DNA of 64,000 bases, taken from assembly GCA_029204225.1 (NCBI GenBank), contig CM055095.1, positions 54,525,612-54,589,611 on the forward strand, written 5' to 3'. Origin of the DNA: Diphasiastrum complanatum. Its lineage: Eukaryota; Streptophyta; Lycopodiopsida; Lycopodiales; Lycopodiaceae. Within the stretch, counting starts at the first letter, position 1. Every line of letters starts with the position of its first letter. Shown piece by piece: positions 11,549 through 21,453 of this stretch. The notes under the pieces are model-generated. The model was not told where the DNA came from. It made no database searches and saw nothing but the letters and a program-made list of their open reading frames with translations. Made by a program: the position numbers and the translations under genes.

Positions 11549-12640
11549 CTAGTCACCAACAGCGAGGGAAAGTGAAATAGCAATTGATGTACTTTGAATG
11601 GAAAGAAGAGCTGCATCGGGTGCCTTTGGTAGGCTATGCATAAACTGCTTCCCAGAAACCAACTGATAGTCACCCTGGGAATCAATACCAACAAGTGAAT
11701 GATGTTGACCAGCATGACTAAAGGAAAGTGTCTGCTGAGAGAGATCCACAGCAACAGTACCAAGTGAAGAGAACCAGTCTGCACCAAAAATAATGTCATA
11801 GCGCTCCAAAGGAATGATGTAGAAATCTCCCTGACCAAAAAAATCACCAACGCGATAATCCAAGCCCTGAAACATCTGAGAACTGGGAAAAGAATGGGAA
11901 CGAGCAACCTCAACACTGAGAGGTTGGGAAGCAAGAACAGGTGTAGCACGAATCCTGGTGGAAATGTAACTGCTAATAAATGAATGTGTATTGCCTGCCA
12001 CTAAATAAATATACTCTCGCCTTGCATCTAGAATAATATGATCCACAAATGGAACAACATACGTAGGCATAATAACAGAAGCATCAATTGATAAGTTCTG
12101 GCCTAAATATGCATCTAGAAGAACCGCATACTCATCTAGACGGGTATCAGCAAAATAAGCTAGTGAGTATACAATAGGACCATCATGAAACGTATAACCA
12201 TATGCCATATGGAGATCTGCTGGAGTAGCCAAAGCATCTGAAAGAGCAACCGTAGACCCATGAATAATATCGAAATAAGGAGCATAGGCGACAACATCTA
12301 TAGCATGGCGCTCAGGAACATGAGTAGCATCAAAGTACTCAACAACAATATCAAAGCATGCAACATCGACAATAGTAGCAGGGCATACTATATCAGTATC
12401 AAAGCATGGAACAATATCATAGCATGCAACAACATCGGTAGCACCATCAAAGCATGCAACGGCATCATCAATAGTATCATAGGATGCTATATCAGTATCA
12501 AGGACCATATCAGCCACAACCTGTATATGTGAATCAGCATCAGTAGGAACCTGTATATGTGACTCTGATTCACTATGGGATACAATGATGATCTCAGGTA
12601 GATCAATAACTATCTCAAGTAAATCAGGCAACTCGCTCAC
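11549..12640 (-). CDS. Retropepsin-like ORF of the non-autonomous LTR element
   Basis: 363 residues. The C-terminal third matches gypsy retropepsin in layout: YLVAGNTHSFISSYI at about 212-226 corresponds to the catalytic LIDSGATHSFI, and RYDIIFGADWFSSLGT at about 280-295 to the YDVILGMDWL block, followed by VDLSQQTLSFSHAG. The catalytic Asp is replaced (VAG for DSG), so it should not cleave. Residues about 55-110 are a degenerate repeat of VACFD/VACYDIV words. No zinc knuckle is seen. The frame stops at 11549 without entering RT. Upstream frames (12663-13020) contain MFDKWVTRLQYYFDTSRP, perhaps a gag remnant in another frame. Whether the protein is made is unknown. Confidence 0.65.
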   Translation of the reverse strand: MSELPDLLEIVIDLPEIIIVSHSESESHIQVPTDADSHIQVVADMVLDTDIASYDTIDDAVACFDGATDVVACYDIVPCFDTDIVCPATIVDVACFDIVVEYFDATHVPERHAIDVVAYAPYFDIIHGSTVALSDALATPADLHMAYGYTFHDGPIVYSLAYFADTRLDEYAVLLDAYLGQNLSIDASVIMPTYVVPFVDHIILDARREYIYLVAGNTHSFISSYISTRIRATPVLASQPLSVEVARSHSFPSSQMFQGLDYRVGDFFGQGDFYIIPLERYDIIFGADWFSSLGTVAVDLSQQTLSFSHAGQHHSLVGIDSQGDYQLVSGKQFMHSLPKAPDAALLSIQSTSIAISLSLAVGD

Positions 12641-13890
12641 ACTGTGTGATATAGAATCATCCTCATGTGTATCGAATGCGTGACGCTATCTCTATTTGTC
12701 CTGCACAAGAAAATGGAACCTCGCATATGGAAGAATGCTCAGGAGGGGAATAACTCTCAAGACCTATAATACCACTCGTAAGAGCGAGAGGAGGAACAAA
12801 TGCAGAATCATCATCGGAAAATATAAGAAGGCGAAGTACAGGTAGAAAGTCATGCCACTTAGAGATAGGATGAGAATGGACATAGTCAAACCACTTCGAC
12901 ATATTGCATCAAGAATCTTAATAGGACCTGGACAAGTTGGCCGAGAAGTATCAAAGTAATACTGAAGACGTGTGACCCATTTGTCAAACATATGTTCAGA
13001 TGGTTTATCACTATTAAAAATAAAAAGATAATCTAAAGGGGATAGAGACCGAAATCAGAAGTCATGATAAAAATAAAATCAAAAGTAACTGAAAAGAATA
13101 CGTAACCCAATGATTCAAATAATGTGGTTTTTTTTTTTATAATGGAGCGTAGGAAACGAAGGCAAACGAAAAACTGAAAAATGAAATCGACGATGAAAAT
13201 GAACTATGGAATCGAAACGCAAATGGAACGAAAACTAATAACAAATAAAGAAAGACAAATGAAAAATGCGATGGAAAACACAAACTACAAAATGGAATGA
13301 AAATAACAAAACAACAACCATAGGCAGAAAGCAAGCGAGACAAGACGCTAATCAAGTGGACGAACTGAAGGAGAGGACATAAGTCGTCACAACAGGTACG
13401 CCAATGAAAAGACATAACAAATAGTGTAGGTAGTACCTCGCAACTGCAAACAAGAGCGTGCTGAAAACGGTAGTGAAATGAAGAGATACCGGGCAGCCAC
13501 CAAATAGAGATAAAGTACGTTCTTGTGCCGCTTTGTAGCTAGGCTGTAAGCACGGACAGCCACCGATCAAATCTGTCAAGGAACTGCTTTGGAGCTGGAA
13601 ACCGCGACGCGAAAATCAACGAGCCTTGACTCGAAGGTTGAATGATTCGCGAAGATCAAACAATTTGTGAAAGTCAACGTGCTTCAATTTAGCGGAAGTA
13701 CTTCCGCTAACTGTCCGCTAAAGCTCCACCAAGGAAAATACTCTGATGGGCGCTGGTCCTCCTCCAAACTGTGCTGAATGTTGCTGAAGCAAAGAGATGA
13801 AAGCCCTCAGCAAAGAGAAAGAAAAAAATTAGCAAGAAAAATGGGCGCCCAATCAGAAAATCAGATCTGAAATTCAACAATCAGGAAAGT

Positions 13891-13902
13891 GCTCTGATAC
13901 CA
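13891..13902 (-). promoter_or_regulatory. Primer-binding site, initiator tRNA-Met
   Basis: The minus strand reads TGGTATCAGAGC directly after the LTR end, complementary to the 3' end of plant initiator tRNA-Met. There is no spacer between LTR and PBS, which helps fix the LTR boundary at 13903. Confidence 0.85.
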
Positions 13903-14306
13903 AGTTACGAACAATTATGCTATGGCTAATCTATGAAAGCAGGACATAAGCAGGAATTAGTCTAGAAAGCAAGAAAGAGAGCTTAAAGAGACTAAAGAGG
14001 AGAGAGATCAATATCATAACTGAATAACAAATGACACAAATTCCCTACTTATAGCCTAAAGGAAGCCCTAAAAAGGAAGCTTCCAGTGGCAAGGCCCACC
14101 TAGGAGGGAAAATAGTGCGCCTTCCAAGAAGGCCCCCACTCTCTAGTAATATGTCCAAATGTTCAAATCATGAATAATAAGGCCCAAGGCCAACCATAAA
14201 GTCTATAAGTGTCATAATGAATAAAAAAGAGCCCAAGGCCTGCTTATGCATAAAGTAAAGTAAATGTAAATGGAGGTGGCGAATGTAATGAGCCGAGTCC
14301 ATAACT
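13903..14306 (-). repeat. 5' LTR of the non-autonomous element
   Basis: 404 bp, from AGTTACGAAC to GTCCATAACT on the plus strand; direct repeat of 9140-9551 with scattered substitutions and small indels, such as AAGGGCCCAACTGG against AAGGCCCACCTAGG. Confidence 0.88.
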
Positions 14307-14865
14307 CCCACTACCATTGATCGAGGAGATTAGATGCATACAGACCAAAAGACATCTTGGGGAAAGTTCTAAACAATGTTTTCTATGCTGTCAAACCTCT
14401 AAGTAAACAAGACCAGGTACCTTCAGAAATGCTATTGCAAGCTCGTCAATGGATCTGAAAACTTCTGAAAGATAGGATAGAGCCAAGGTTGCAGTCCGCG
14501 TTCCGGAACGCGATCCGGGATTTCCCATTAGGGTTTCCCGGAACGCAATTTTTTTTTTTGTATAGTTGCCAATATGGGTATCATGTGAAAGGATATCAAA
14601 AAAGCAATTGTTATGCAGATCTGTTGCTTGGTTTCAGATGGCTGCGGGCTACATTGATTAGAAATCTGGACATCAATAGATGGTTTAAGAAAACTGGCTG
14701 CATTTTCATATGGTTTCAGAAATTTGAACTTTGTAGTTTGCCGACTGTTTCGGGTACGAAACACCAAAACGTGTGTTGACAAATCATGAAGAGGCCTTAC
14801 CGTCGGGGCCAGGGTCTACCGGCAGCCCCTGGACCCCGCCGTTGGGGGGCGTTGCCCCCCAAACC

Positions 14866-15222
14866 TGTAATAGATCCTAACACCACAGTAGGGCAAACAC
14901 TAACTCATCCACCCAACCTTGCCTACTCCCTGATATAGAGTAAGCCCCTCCTAGCCCAGTGTGAGGACTGGTAGCATGCATACTGCAAAGTGTCGACCAC
15001 GTGGCACTGACATGGCTGACTGCACGTCGGGACCCAACTGGGGGCCCTATCTTGCTGACAGGGTCCCTAGGCTGTGTTAGACCCGCCATGGCTATGGACC
15101 GTGCTGGGGCACACTACTCACTTTCTTGCCCTGTTGGTCATGTACGCTGGACACGACCCTGACTGTGGTATCTGACCTATCTGTGTTCTCTAGGGTTCGG
15201 CACTGGTTACGAGCTCGTAACA
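14866..15222 (-). repeat. 3' LTR of the 6.2-kb chromovirus
   Basis: 357 bp, TGTAATAGATCC to CTCGTAACA on the plus strand, the canonical TG...CA ends. The perfect palindrome GTTACGAGCTCGTAAC (15206-15221) ends one base inside the LTR edge. The inverted DRE/ACGT pair near 14995 is degraded here, mostly by C-to-T type changes. Confidence 0.93.
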
Positions 15223-15236
15223 CTCCCTCCCCCTTA
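15223..15236 (-). promoter_or_regulatory. Polypurine tract
   Basis: The minus strand reads AAGGGGGAGGGAG directly before the 3' LTR start TGTTACGAG. This is the usual primer site for plus-strand DNA synthesis. Confidence 0.8.
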
Positions 15237-15614
15237 AGAACCGTCTTGGTCCTCTAAGACAAAGTCTAGAAAAATCTTGCGAAGGACGCTGCCTCTTTCC
15301 CAAGTGGCATTCTCAACAGGCTGATCATTCCACTTAACCAGATATTCTCGGTATAGAATATGACGAGTCTGCGTCTCTCTACTATCAAGAATCTCCTCTG
15401 GTTCATGTGGAGGTTGTTGAGGATCCAGTGGGAGAACTAGAACACTGTCCCCTACCAGATTCTCTGATCTGGTTAAGGCTTTTCGTAACTGACTTACATG
15501 AAAGACTGGAAAAACCTTACTGCTGTGTGGGAGTTCTAGTTCATAGGTGACCTCGCCTAGTCTCCTACTGATGGTAAAGGGACCACAATACCTTGGAGAC
15601 AACTTAGCACGCAT
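15234..15614 (-). CDS. Chromovirus integrase C-terminus with chromodomain
   Basis: 126 residues. The start is the integrase C-terminal GPF/Y-like module (SPRYCGPFTISRRLGEVTYELELP, then VFHVSQLRKAL). The end is a chromodomain: EEILDSRETQTRHILYREY, LVKWNDQPVENATWERGS. In chromoviruses this module is thought to target insertion to heterochromatin. It is the tail of the polyprotein, separated from the integrase core by a frameshift near 15615; the ATG is internal and not a real start. The stop lies next to the polypurine tract. Confidence 0.85.
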   Translation of the reverse strand: MRAKLSPRYCGPFTISRRLGEVTYELELPHSSKVFPVFHVSQLRKALTRSENLVGDSVLVLPLDPQQPPHEPEEILDSRETQTRHILYREYLVKWNDQPVENATWERGSVLRKIFLDFVLEDQDGS

Positions 15615-16414
15615 TGAGGGTTTTTAGAGTCAACTGGGACTCTCAAGTAGACTTTCTCACCAGTGGAGAACTGCACATCCCGTCTGTGTGGATCTGCATA
15701 ATGCCTGGCTCGATCCTGGGACTGTCTAATGCTACGCTTAGCATGTTCTATCATCTGGTTTAGGTCCTCTAAAAAGTTTCTGGCTGCTTCAACTTTTTCT
15801 TGTTTAAACCCTACAGCTGTGGGTGAGCGTGGCTGAAAACCGTACATCAGCATAAATGGGCTGCATCCCGTAGCTGAATGTTTGGTATTGTTGTAAGCAA
15901 ACTTTAATATCGAGAGATACTCCTCCCAATTAGTCTGCTTCTTGCTGACGTATGCACGAAGCATATCCTCCAGCACTTGATTTACCTTTTCTGTTTGACC
16001 GTCCGTCTGTGGATGGTCGGTGGTACTCATATTAAGTTTAGTATGGAGATGATGGAATACTGCCCTCCAAAAATTTCCAGTAAACTTACTGTCCCGGTCG
16101 CTGACTATGCCGGAAGGTAGACCGTACAATTTCAATAGCCCGTCTACAAACAACCTCGCTAACTCTGGAGCTCTAACGGTTGTTTTGGTCGGAATGAAAT
16201 GAGCCATTTTGGTCAGACGGTCAACTGTGACCCATATAGCATCATTACCCTTTTGGGTTTTAGGCATGCCTACTATAAAATCCATGGAGATACTCTCCCA
16301 TTTACCAGCAAGTATTTCTAAGGGATGCAACAACCCTCCTGCCCTTAAACGCTCTGCTTTATTTACTTGACATTTCTGGCAACTGGTTACATACTGGTGG
16401 ACGTCCTTTTTCAT
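15557..16414 (-). pseudogene. Chromovirus integrase core
   Basis: Zinc-binding tail (VTSCQKCQVNKAERL) followed by the DDE core: SMDFIVGMPKTQKGNDAIW, the second Asp in IVSDRDSKFTGNFW, and the Glu in TDHPQTDGQTEKVNQVLEDML. It then runs to the LMYGFQPRSP block. It joins upstream to 16421-17464 through one stop codon where the second copy has TGG (FFWP). A frameshift after CVLSCLQ separates it from the chromodomain frame. Confidence 0.88.
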
Positions 16415-16420
16415 ATTGGG

Positions 16421-17464
16421 CTAGAAAAATTGCCTACTAAAAAGCTCATAGGTCTTCTGTATGCCTGGGTGTCCCGCGCTAGGATTGTCATGACATTCAT
16501 ATAGGACCTGCTGCCTATAATCCTCTGAATCGGGGACACATACTCTATCTCTATAGAGCAAGTACTCATCCTGAATGAAATACTGTTTCCATTTGAATCC
16601 TTGAGTCAACTGACCCTCAACCACTTGGGTTTGCTTGGGTAATACACGCTCAGAATCCTCAACGTCATCTGACGACGAATACTCGGACTCATCATCATCC
16701 TCAACGGAAGCTGCCGTATTCTTGGATGAACTAGCACCAGCCCCCGGAACTGGTTCTGGAGTCTGTAACTGTCTGTTCAAGACTGAGTTCCAGATAGTAG
16801 AGAAGAATGCATCATGGTGGCATTTCCCTCTCAAGGACTCGAGTAACTCATTACGAATCTGAGTAAAACTCAGCTCGTTTATCATAGGCATTCTGCTAAG
16901 GGCATCTGCTACTGTATTGAATTTTCCACGTCTATATCTGATAGACATGTCAAACTCTTGCATCAACTCTGCCCAACGAGCTTTCCGACCTCTAAGCTCA
17001 GGTTGATTGCAAAGATATCTGAGACTCTCATGGTCTGTCAGGACCTCAAAATTGGCACCATACAAATAATGCCTCCAAGTCTTAAGGGCATGCACTATAG
17101 AAAAGAGTTCCTTTTCATAGGCACTGTACCTAGTCTGAGCTGGCTCGAGTTTTTTACTCTCGAACGCAACTGGTCGTCCACCTTGAGTTAGCATAGCACC
17201 TACTGCAAAGTCGCTAGCATCTGTTTCGACCACAAATGGCTGATTGGGGTCGACGACTTTTAAAACTGGTGCTGTAGCTAAGGCTGTTTTGAGAGCATCA
17301 AAGCTCTCCTGTTGTGAGGACTCCCAAATGAACTCCTTTCCCTTCCCCTTAAGAAGAATGTCATGGGAACTGCTATCTGAGCATATTCCTTGACAAATCG
17401 TCTGTAATATCCCTCCAAACCAAGAAAGATCTGAAGTTCCAAAATATTCTGAGGTCTCAGCCAA
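16421..17464 (-). pseudogene. Chromovirus RNase H and integrase N-terminus
   Basis: After a short out-of-frame start, the frame carries [17 protein letters not shown], the RNase H motif [15 protein letters not shown], the [11 protein letters not shown] and TDHESLRYL blocks, and [10 protein letters not shown] low-complexity acidic linker of Ser, Asp and Glu follows. The end is the integrase HHCC half (HDNPSAGHPGIQKTYEL). A frameshift near 17345 separates it from the RT frame. Confidence 0.88.
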
Positions 17465-18870
17465 CTGAGTATGGCTTTAACCTTATTTGGGTCCATCTTA
17501 ATCCCATCTGAAGAGATAATGTGACCCAAATATGCTACTTCTTCAACGAAGAATTCACACTTGGATTGTTTAGCATAGAGCTTATGCTTTCTGAGCAGTC
17601 GAAACACCTTTCTGAGGTGTTTTGGATGCTCCTTCCTCGTTTTCCTGTAGACGAGGATGTCATCTAAAAATACGACTACAAACTTACCCAAGTATGGTCT
17701 GAGGACACTGTTCATCAAGGTCATAAAGGTAGCTGGAGCATTTGTGAGCCCAAATGGCATCACCTTAAACTCATAATGACCGTGACGAGTCCTAAAAGTT
17801 GTTTTCGAGGCATCTTCCGATTTTATACGGACTTGATGATATCCCGATCTGAGGTCTATTTTGCTGAAAAACTTAGCCCCGTCGAGTTGGTCAAACAACT
17901 CGTCTGCCCGAGGCATAGGGTATTTATTCTTAATTGTGACTTTATTGAGGGCTCTGTAATCTACGCAAAGACGAATAGACCCCTCTTTCTTTTTCACAAA
18001 TAGGACTGGTGAGGCCCATGGTGAACTACTGGTCTGAATTTGGCCTTTCCCAAGATAATCTGTTAACTGCCTAGTTATTTCTTCATCCTCTGTTCGGCTG
18101 ACCCGATACGGAGGTTTAGAAACAGGTGTTGTACCTGGTACTAGGTTTATTACATGATCTACCTCTCTGCTAGGTGGTAAACCATGTGGCAAATCTTCAG
18201 GAAAAACATCTTTAAATTTAGACAGTAAAGTTTCTAATTTACTGATTTTCTGCTGAATAGAACTGGAAATAGAAACTTCAGGAATAAACTGAAAGTTACA
18301 TAAGAATACCTGATGGTCTTCGTCTCCTATTAGTTGACAGAGCTCTGAACTGCAGACCATAGGGCTGTTGGGAACATCATGCTCCCCATGCAACTGGATC
18401 TCTCGGCCTTTATGCTGAAAGCTGAGGGTGTTCTCCTGATAGTTTCTGTGGAGGGAAGGTCCTAAACTGTAGAGCCAATCTCTCCCAAGAACAATGTCTG
18501 TACGATCTAGGTGCATTATCTGAAAGTTTAGTTCATCTTGGTACCCCTGAATACCAAGATTCAAATTACTTACCATAGTTTCCCATATTTTTTTATCTTC
18601 ACCCTTAGCTAATGAAACTATGTACCTATGCTGACTAGGTACTTCTGGTAGTTTAAGCTTTTTAACCAGGGTGTAGCTGATGAAATTATGGGTTGCCCCA
18701 TCATCAACCATAACTCTTACTGAATGGTTACCAACTTTCCCATGCATACGTACTAGGTCATGCGGCCCAAAGTTGAAAGGTCTCGCTAGCATTGCAGAGG
18801 TCAGCCGGCAACAGTGTTCATGATCTTCATGATACACTTTGATCTCGGAAGCTGCCGAGTCACTGGACAA
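17278..18870 (-). pseudogene. Chromovirus protease and reverse transcriptase
   Basis: 530 residues. Retropepsin: [19 protein letters not shown], with Asp-Asp-Gly in place of the usual Asp-Ser/Thr-Gly, and [15 protein letters not shown]. Reverse transcriptase: [60 protein letters not shown] and [11 protein letters not shown], then [15 protein letters not shown]. The last 30 residues (after QIAVPM) are out of frame, caused by an indel near 17345. The second copy at 34.9-37.7 kb keeps this region open. Confidence 0.9.
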
Positions 18871-19120
18871 ACATACAGTCTGAACAAGATGAACTGGTTT
18901 TTTATCTTTTTTTATCTTTTTTAGTGAAAGGCCCCTTGGGACACTGTCTGACTATGTGTCCCTTGCCCATACACACAAAGCACAAATGTTCTTGTTTGGC
19001 TTTCTTAAAATCATCTGGTTTTAAGGGCTGTATGAGTGAAGGGCGTTTCTGAGGAGCTTCACCTTTAAATTTATCTTCTTTCTTTCCTTTTAAAAGTTTC
19101 TTTTTAAATTGAAAGTCTTT

Positions 19121-20002
19121 CTAAGGAGGCTGCTCAGAAAGTGGTTGTTGTCTCGCCCTCTTCCTACCTACTGAATCATCATAGATATGAGCTTGCTCAA
19201 GGGTAGTAGGCGAGTTTCTCTGGACCTCTACTTTATATTCATCTTTGAGGCCACGGACAAATCCCCTAATTTTCTGATGGTCATCCATATTTTTAATCTT
19301 TAAAATTGCTTCTCGATACTGCGAGATATATTGGATGAGGGATTTATCCATTACTGTTCTTTCCCAGGCTTCCCAGGCTCTATCCAGTTCATTTTCTGGT
19401 AGAAATTCTCTTAGGAAAGCTTCTTCAAAAGCTTTCCATGACCGGGGAGTCTGCCCAGTCTCCTGGAGATTTAACCACCACTTATAGGCCATAGGCCCTA
19501 AGGAAAGACTGGCCTCAATTGCTTGCAAATGGTCAGGGGTCTGTTTAAGAGCATGAATGTTCTTCCATTTGCTGAGGAAGGTTTGTAGAATATCTGCATT
19601 TCTATCCTTCTCTTCCCCATTAAAAGTAGGAGGTTTTAAATCTTTAAAAGCACTGGGGTGAGACCGTAAAGTCTCACCCGAAACTGATGGAAGTGGAGAA
19701 GGGGATAACTGAGAAGTGGAGGGAAGGCTTCCTTTCGCGGAACTCAAAATCAAGTTTTTGAGTTCAGCAAACGAGTCGTCCACACTGGACTTGAAATTGG
19801 CTAATGCCAACTTCAGTTCATCCACTTCTGTTACCAATTGGAGAAACTGCTCCTTGGTAACCAGTTCGTCGAGTTCTTCGGCGAACTGTTCCTGTTCTTC
19901 CACTTCCATGGGTTCCTTCCCTTTCCTGTAAGCCAAGGCTTTTGTTTCAAGTTCGTCGAAGCCTCTCTCCTGGGGTTGATCAGGTCCCTGAGGAGTGGTC
20001 AT
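19121..20002 (-). pseudogene. Chromovirus gag
   Basis: 293 residues starting MTTPQGPDQPQERGFDEL. An acidic N-terminus and a predicted coiled segment (EQFLQLVTEVDELKLALAN) precede the capsid core (KWWLNLQETGQTPRSWKAF, then [20 protein letters not shown]). The frame stops at 19121. The zinc knuckle (read from 18990-18945, [18 protein letters not shown] type) lies in the gap before the protease frame, so gag and pol are separated here by small lesions. The ATG lies about 720 bp inside the PBS. Confidence 0.88.
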
Positions 20003-20710
20003 CTTCAGAACTAAAAGAGAGCTACCTTAACTTCTGAAGGAAAAAAGTCTAAAAGACTGATTTACAATTGTACAAGGGAAAAGAAAGATGACTTAGCTGT
20101 TTCTGAGGACTGTACTTCCAAAGAAAGAATGAAGAGGAACCCTTTCAGCTCTTTTCCCCAAGATTTCAGACCTGCTGTCCCGGAAAATGCCAGTTTGAAG
20201 CTTCAAAACGGTGCCAAATTTCCCGGTTCTTTGAGGATAGTAGCTTGCTGGTCTGACAGCAACCCAACTGGCTCGTTTGCTTCTGATTTGAGACCCAAAA
20301 AGTATTTCAATTTCTGATTTTGGTGTCTCTCTACCCTCGCTAGCTGGACAGCGACCTATTTGCTCCAAAAAACTTTGATTTTAAACCAAAAATGGTTCTG
20401 GAAATCAGAAAAGATGTGGGTACTGTCAGCGCTGGATCAGCACCACTCTTCCTCTTCAAAATGTTGTTCTAATTCCCGAATCTGATGGCAAAAATCAAAG
20501 ATGAAAGCTGAAAATACAGCGCTGGACCTGCTCTAGAAACTTTTACTAATTTCTATTTGACAAGCAAGTAAATTCACCAAGATTTCCTCAATAGGAGACT
20601 GTTCCTACAGCAAGTCTCCTCCTCTATTTCTTTCTGAGAACTTGAAGAAGTTTTGAGCAATCTAGCTACTTTCTCCACTGTTGAAAACTGAGTTCCCTAG
20701 GATGGAGATG

Positions 20711-20722
20711 GCTCTGATACCA
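20711..20722 (-). promoter_or_regulatory. Primer-binding site of the 6.2-kb chromovirus
   Basis: The minus strand reads TGGTATCAGAGCC one base after the LTR end (ATTACA-C-TGGTATC), complementary to initiator tRNA-Met. The same site lies beside the LTR at 39812. Confidence 0.9.
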
Positions 20723-20723
20723 G

Positions 20724-21081
20724 TGTAATAGATCCTAACACCACAGTAGGGCAAACACTAACTCATCCACCCAACCTTGCCTACTCCCTGATATAGAGTA
20801 AGCCCCTCCTAGCCCAGTGTGAGGACTGGTAGCATGCTACTGCCAAGTGTCGGCCACGTGGCACTGACGTGGCCGACTGCACGTCGGGACCCAACTGGAG
20901 CCCCTATCCTGCTTACAGGGTCCCTAGGTTGTGTTAGGCCCGCCATGGCTATGGACCGTGCTGGGGCACACTACTCACACTGTCTTGCCCTGTTGGTCAT
21001 GTACGCTGGACACGACCCTGACTGTGGTATCTGACCTATCTGTGTTCTCTAGGGTTCGGCACTGGTTACGAGCTCGTAACA
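20724..21081 (-). repeat. 5' LTR of the 6.2-kb chromovirus
   Basis: 358 bp. It contains CTCTATAT (minus strand, about 20791-20800) as a possible TATA box and, at 20849-20877, an inverted pair of GTCGGCCACGT and ACGTGGCCGAC around seven bases. It ends at the outer edge with the 16-bp palindrome GTTACGAGCTCGTAAC. Transcription would run leftward into the leader at 20003-20709. Confidence 0.92.
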
Positions 21082-21453
21082 AAACCCCCCACCGGGGATA
21101 CCGCCCCCCGGACCCCCCGTTTCTCGGGGGGCTACCGCCCCCCGAACCCCCTGTTTCAGCTATTCCAAAAGAAGTATACAATTCCCGCCAATCTAAGGAA
21201 GGCTCCTTCTAACTCTTTCTATCATTTTCTAACAAAAAACGGAATTAGTAGATCTGCAAACCATTGGCATCAGAACACCATTCAAAACTGATTTAGTTAG
21301 TATTAAACTTAAAAAAAAAAAAAAATGGCCATTACTCCTTTTTCCACACAAAAAAAAAATAAAAAATTTGCGATCCAGGTCGCGGATCGCTGACGTTCCG
21401 GATCGCACGATCCGGAACATTTTTGCAGCGGATCGCGATCCGCTGCAACACAG

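Larger units (their letters stand above)
9140..14306 (-). mobile_element. Non-autonomous LTR retrotransposon with AGTTA...TAACT ends
   Basis: Two direct LTRs (9140-9551 and 13903-14306) enclose a primer-binding site next to the right LTR and a purine-rich GTCGGGGAG next to the left one, fixing minus-strand orientation. Flanking bases CCCAT (9135-9139) and CCCAC (14307-14311) look like a 5-bp target duplication with one change. Inside is one sizeable ORF with a retropepsin-like domain (11549-12640), weak gag-like sequence upstream, and no reverse transcriptase, RNase H or integrase. It must have moved with enzymes from another element, probably Ty3/gypsy. The LTR ends are not TG...CA. A second, truncated copy lies at 47051-49158. 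Confidence 0.85.
14866..21081 (-). mobile_element. Complete Ty3/gypsy chromovirus with TSD AAACC
   Basis: 6216 bp with both LTRs, a PBS, a polypurine tract, gag, protease, RT, RNase H, integrase and a C-terminal chromodomain. AAACC precedes the left LTR (14861-14865) and follows the right LTR (21082-21086), an exact 5-bp target duplication. The two LTRs differ at about a dozen sites by eye. The coding region has a frameshift near 17345, a TGG-to-TAG stop at about 16418 and a shift near 15615, so this copy cannot encode a working polyprotein. Short LTRs, small size and a chromodomain fit plant chromoviruses, possibly the Reina group (inference). It sits inside a hAT-like element within the receptor kinase intron. 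Confidence 0.93.
14484..21453. mobile_element. hAT-like element with GATCCG palindromic ends, split by a chromovirus
   Basis: Left end CAAGGTTGCAG and right end CTGCAACACAG lie between two copies of GATAGAGC (14476-14483 and 21454-21461), an 8-bp target duplication as made by hAT transposases; identity extends to 12 bp (AGGATAGAGCCA). The left end contains the perfect palindrome CGCGTTCCGGAACGCG (14497-14512). The right end contains a perfect 26-bp palindrome centred on GATCGCGATC (21423-21448) and an 11-bp inverted repeat GTTCCGGATCG around CA (21395-21418). Without the nested LTR element it is only about 750 bp and encodes no transposase, so it is non-autonomous. GC-rich CCCCC/GGGGG runs sit at its centre, where the chromovirus landed. 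Confidence 0.7.

Noticed and set aside
14421-14464. Possible 44-bp micro-exon (VFRSIDELAIAFLK) between the two kinase blocks, with AG and GT borders
   Set aside because: The kinase domain already joins in phase at normal length without it, and using it needs a different donor in the preceding exon.
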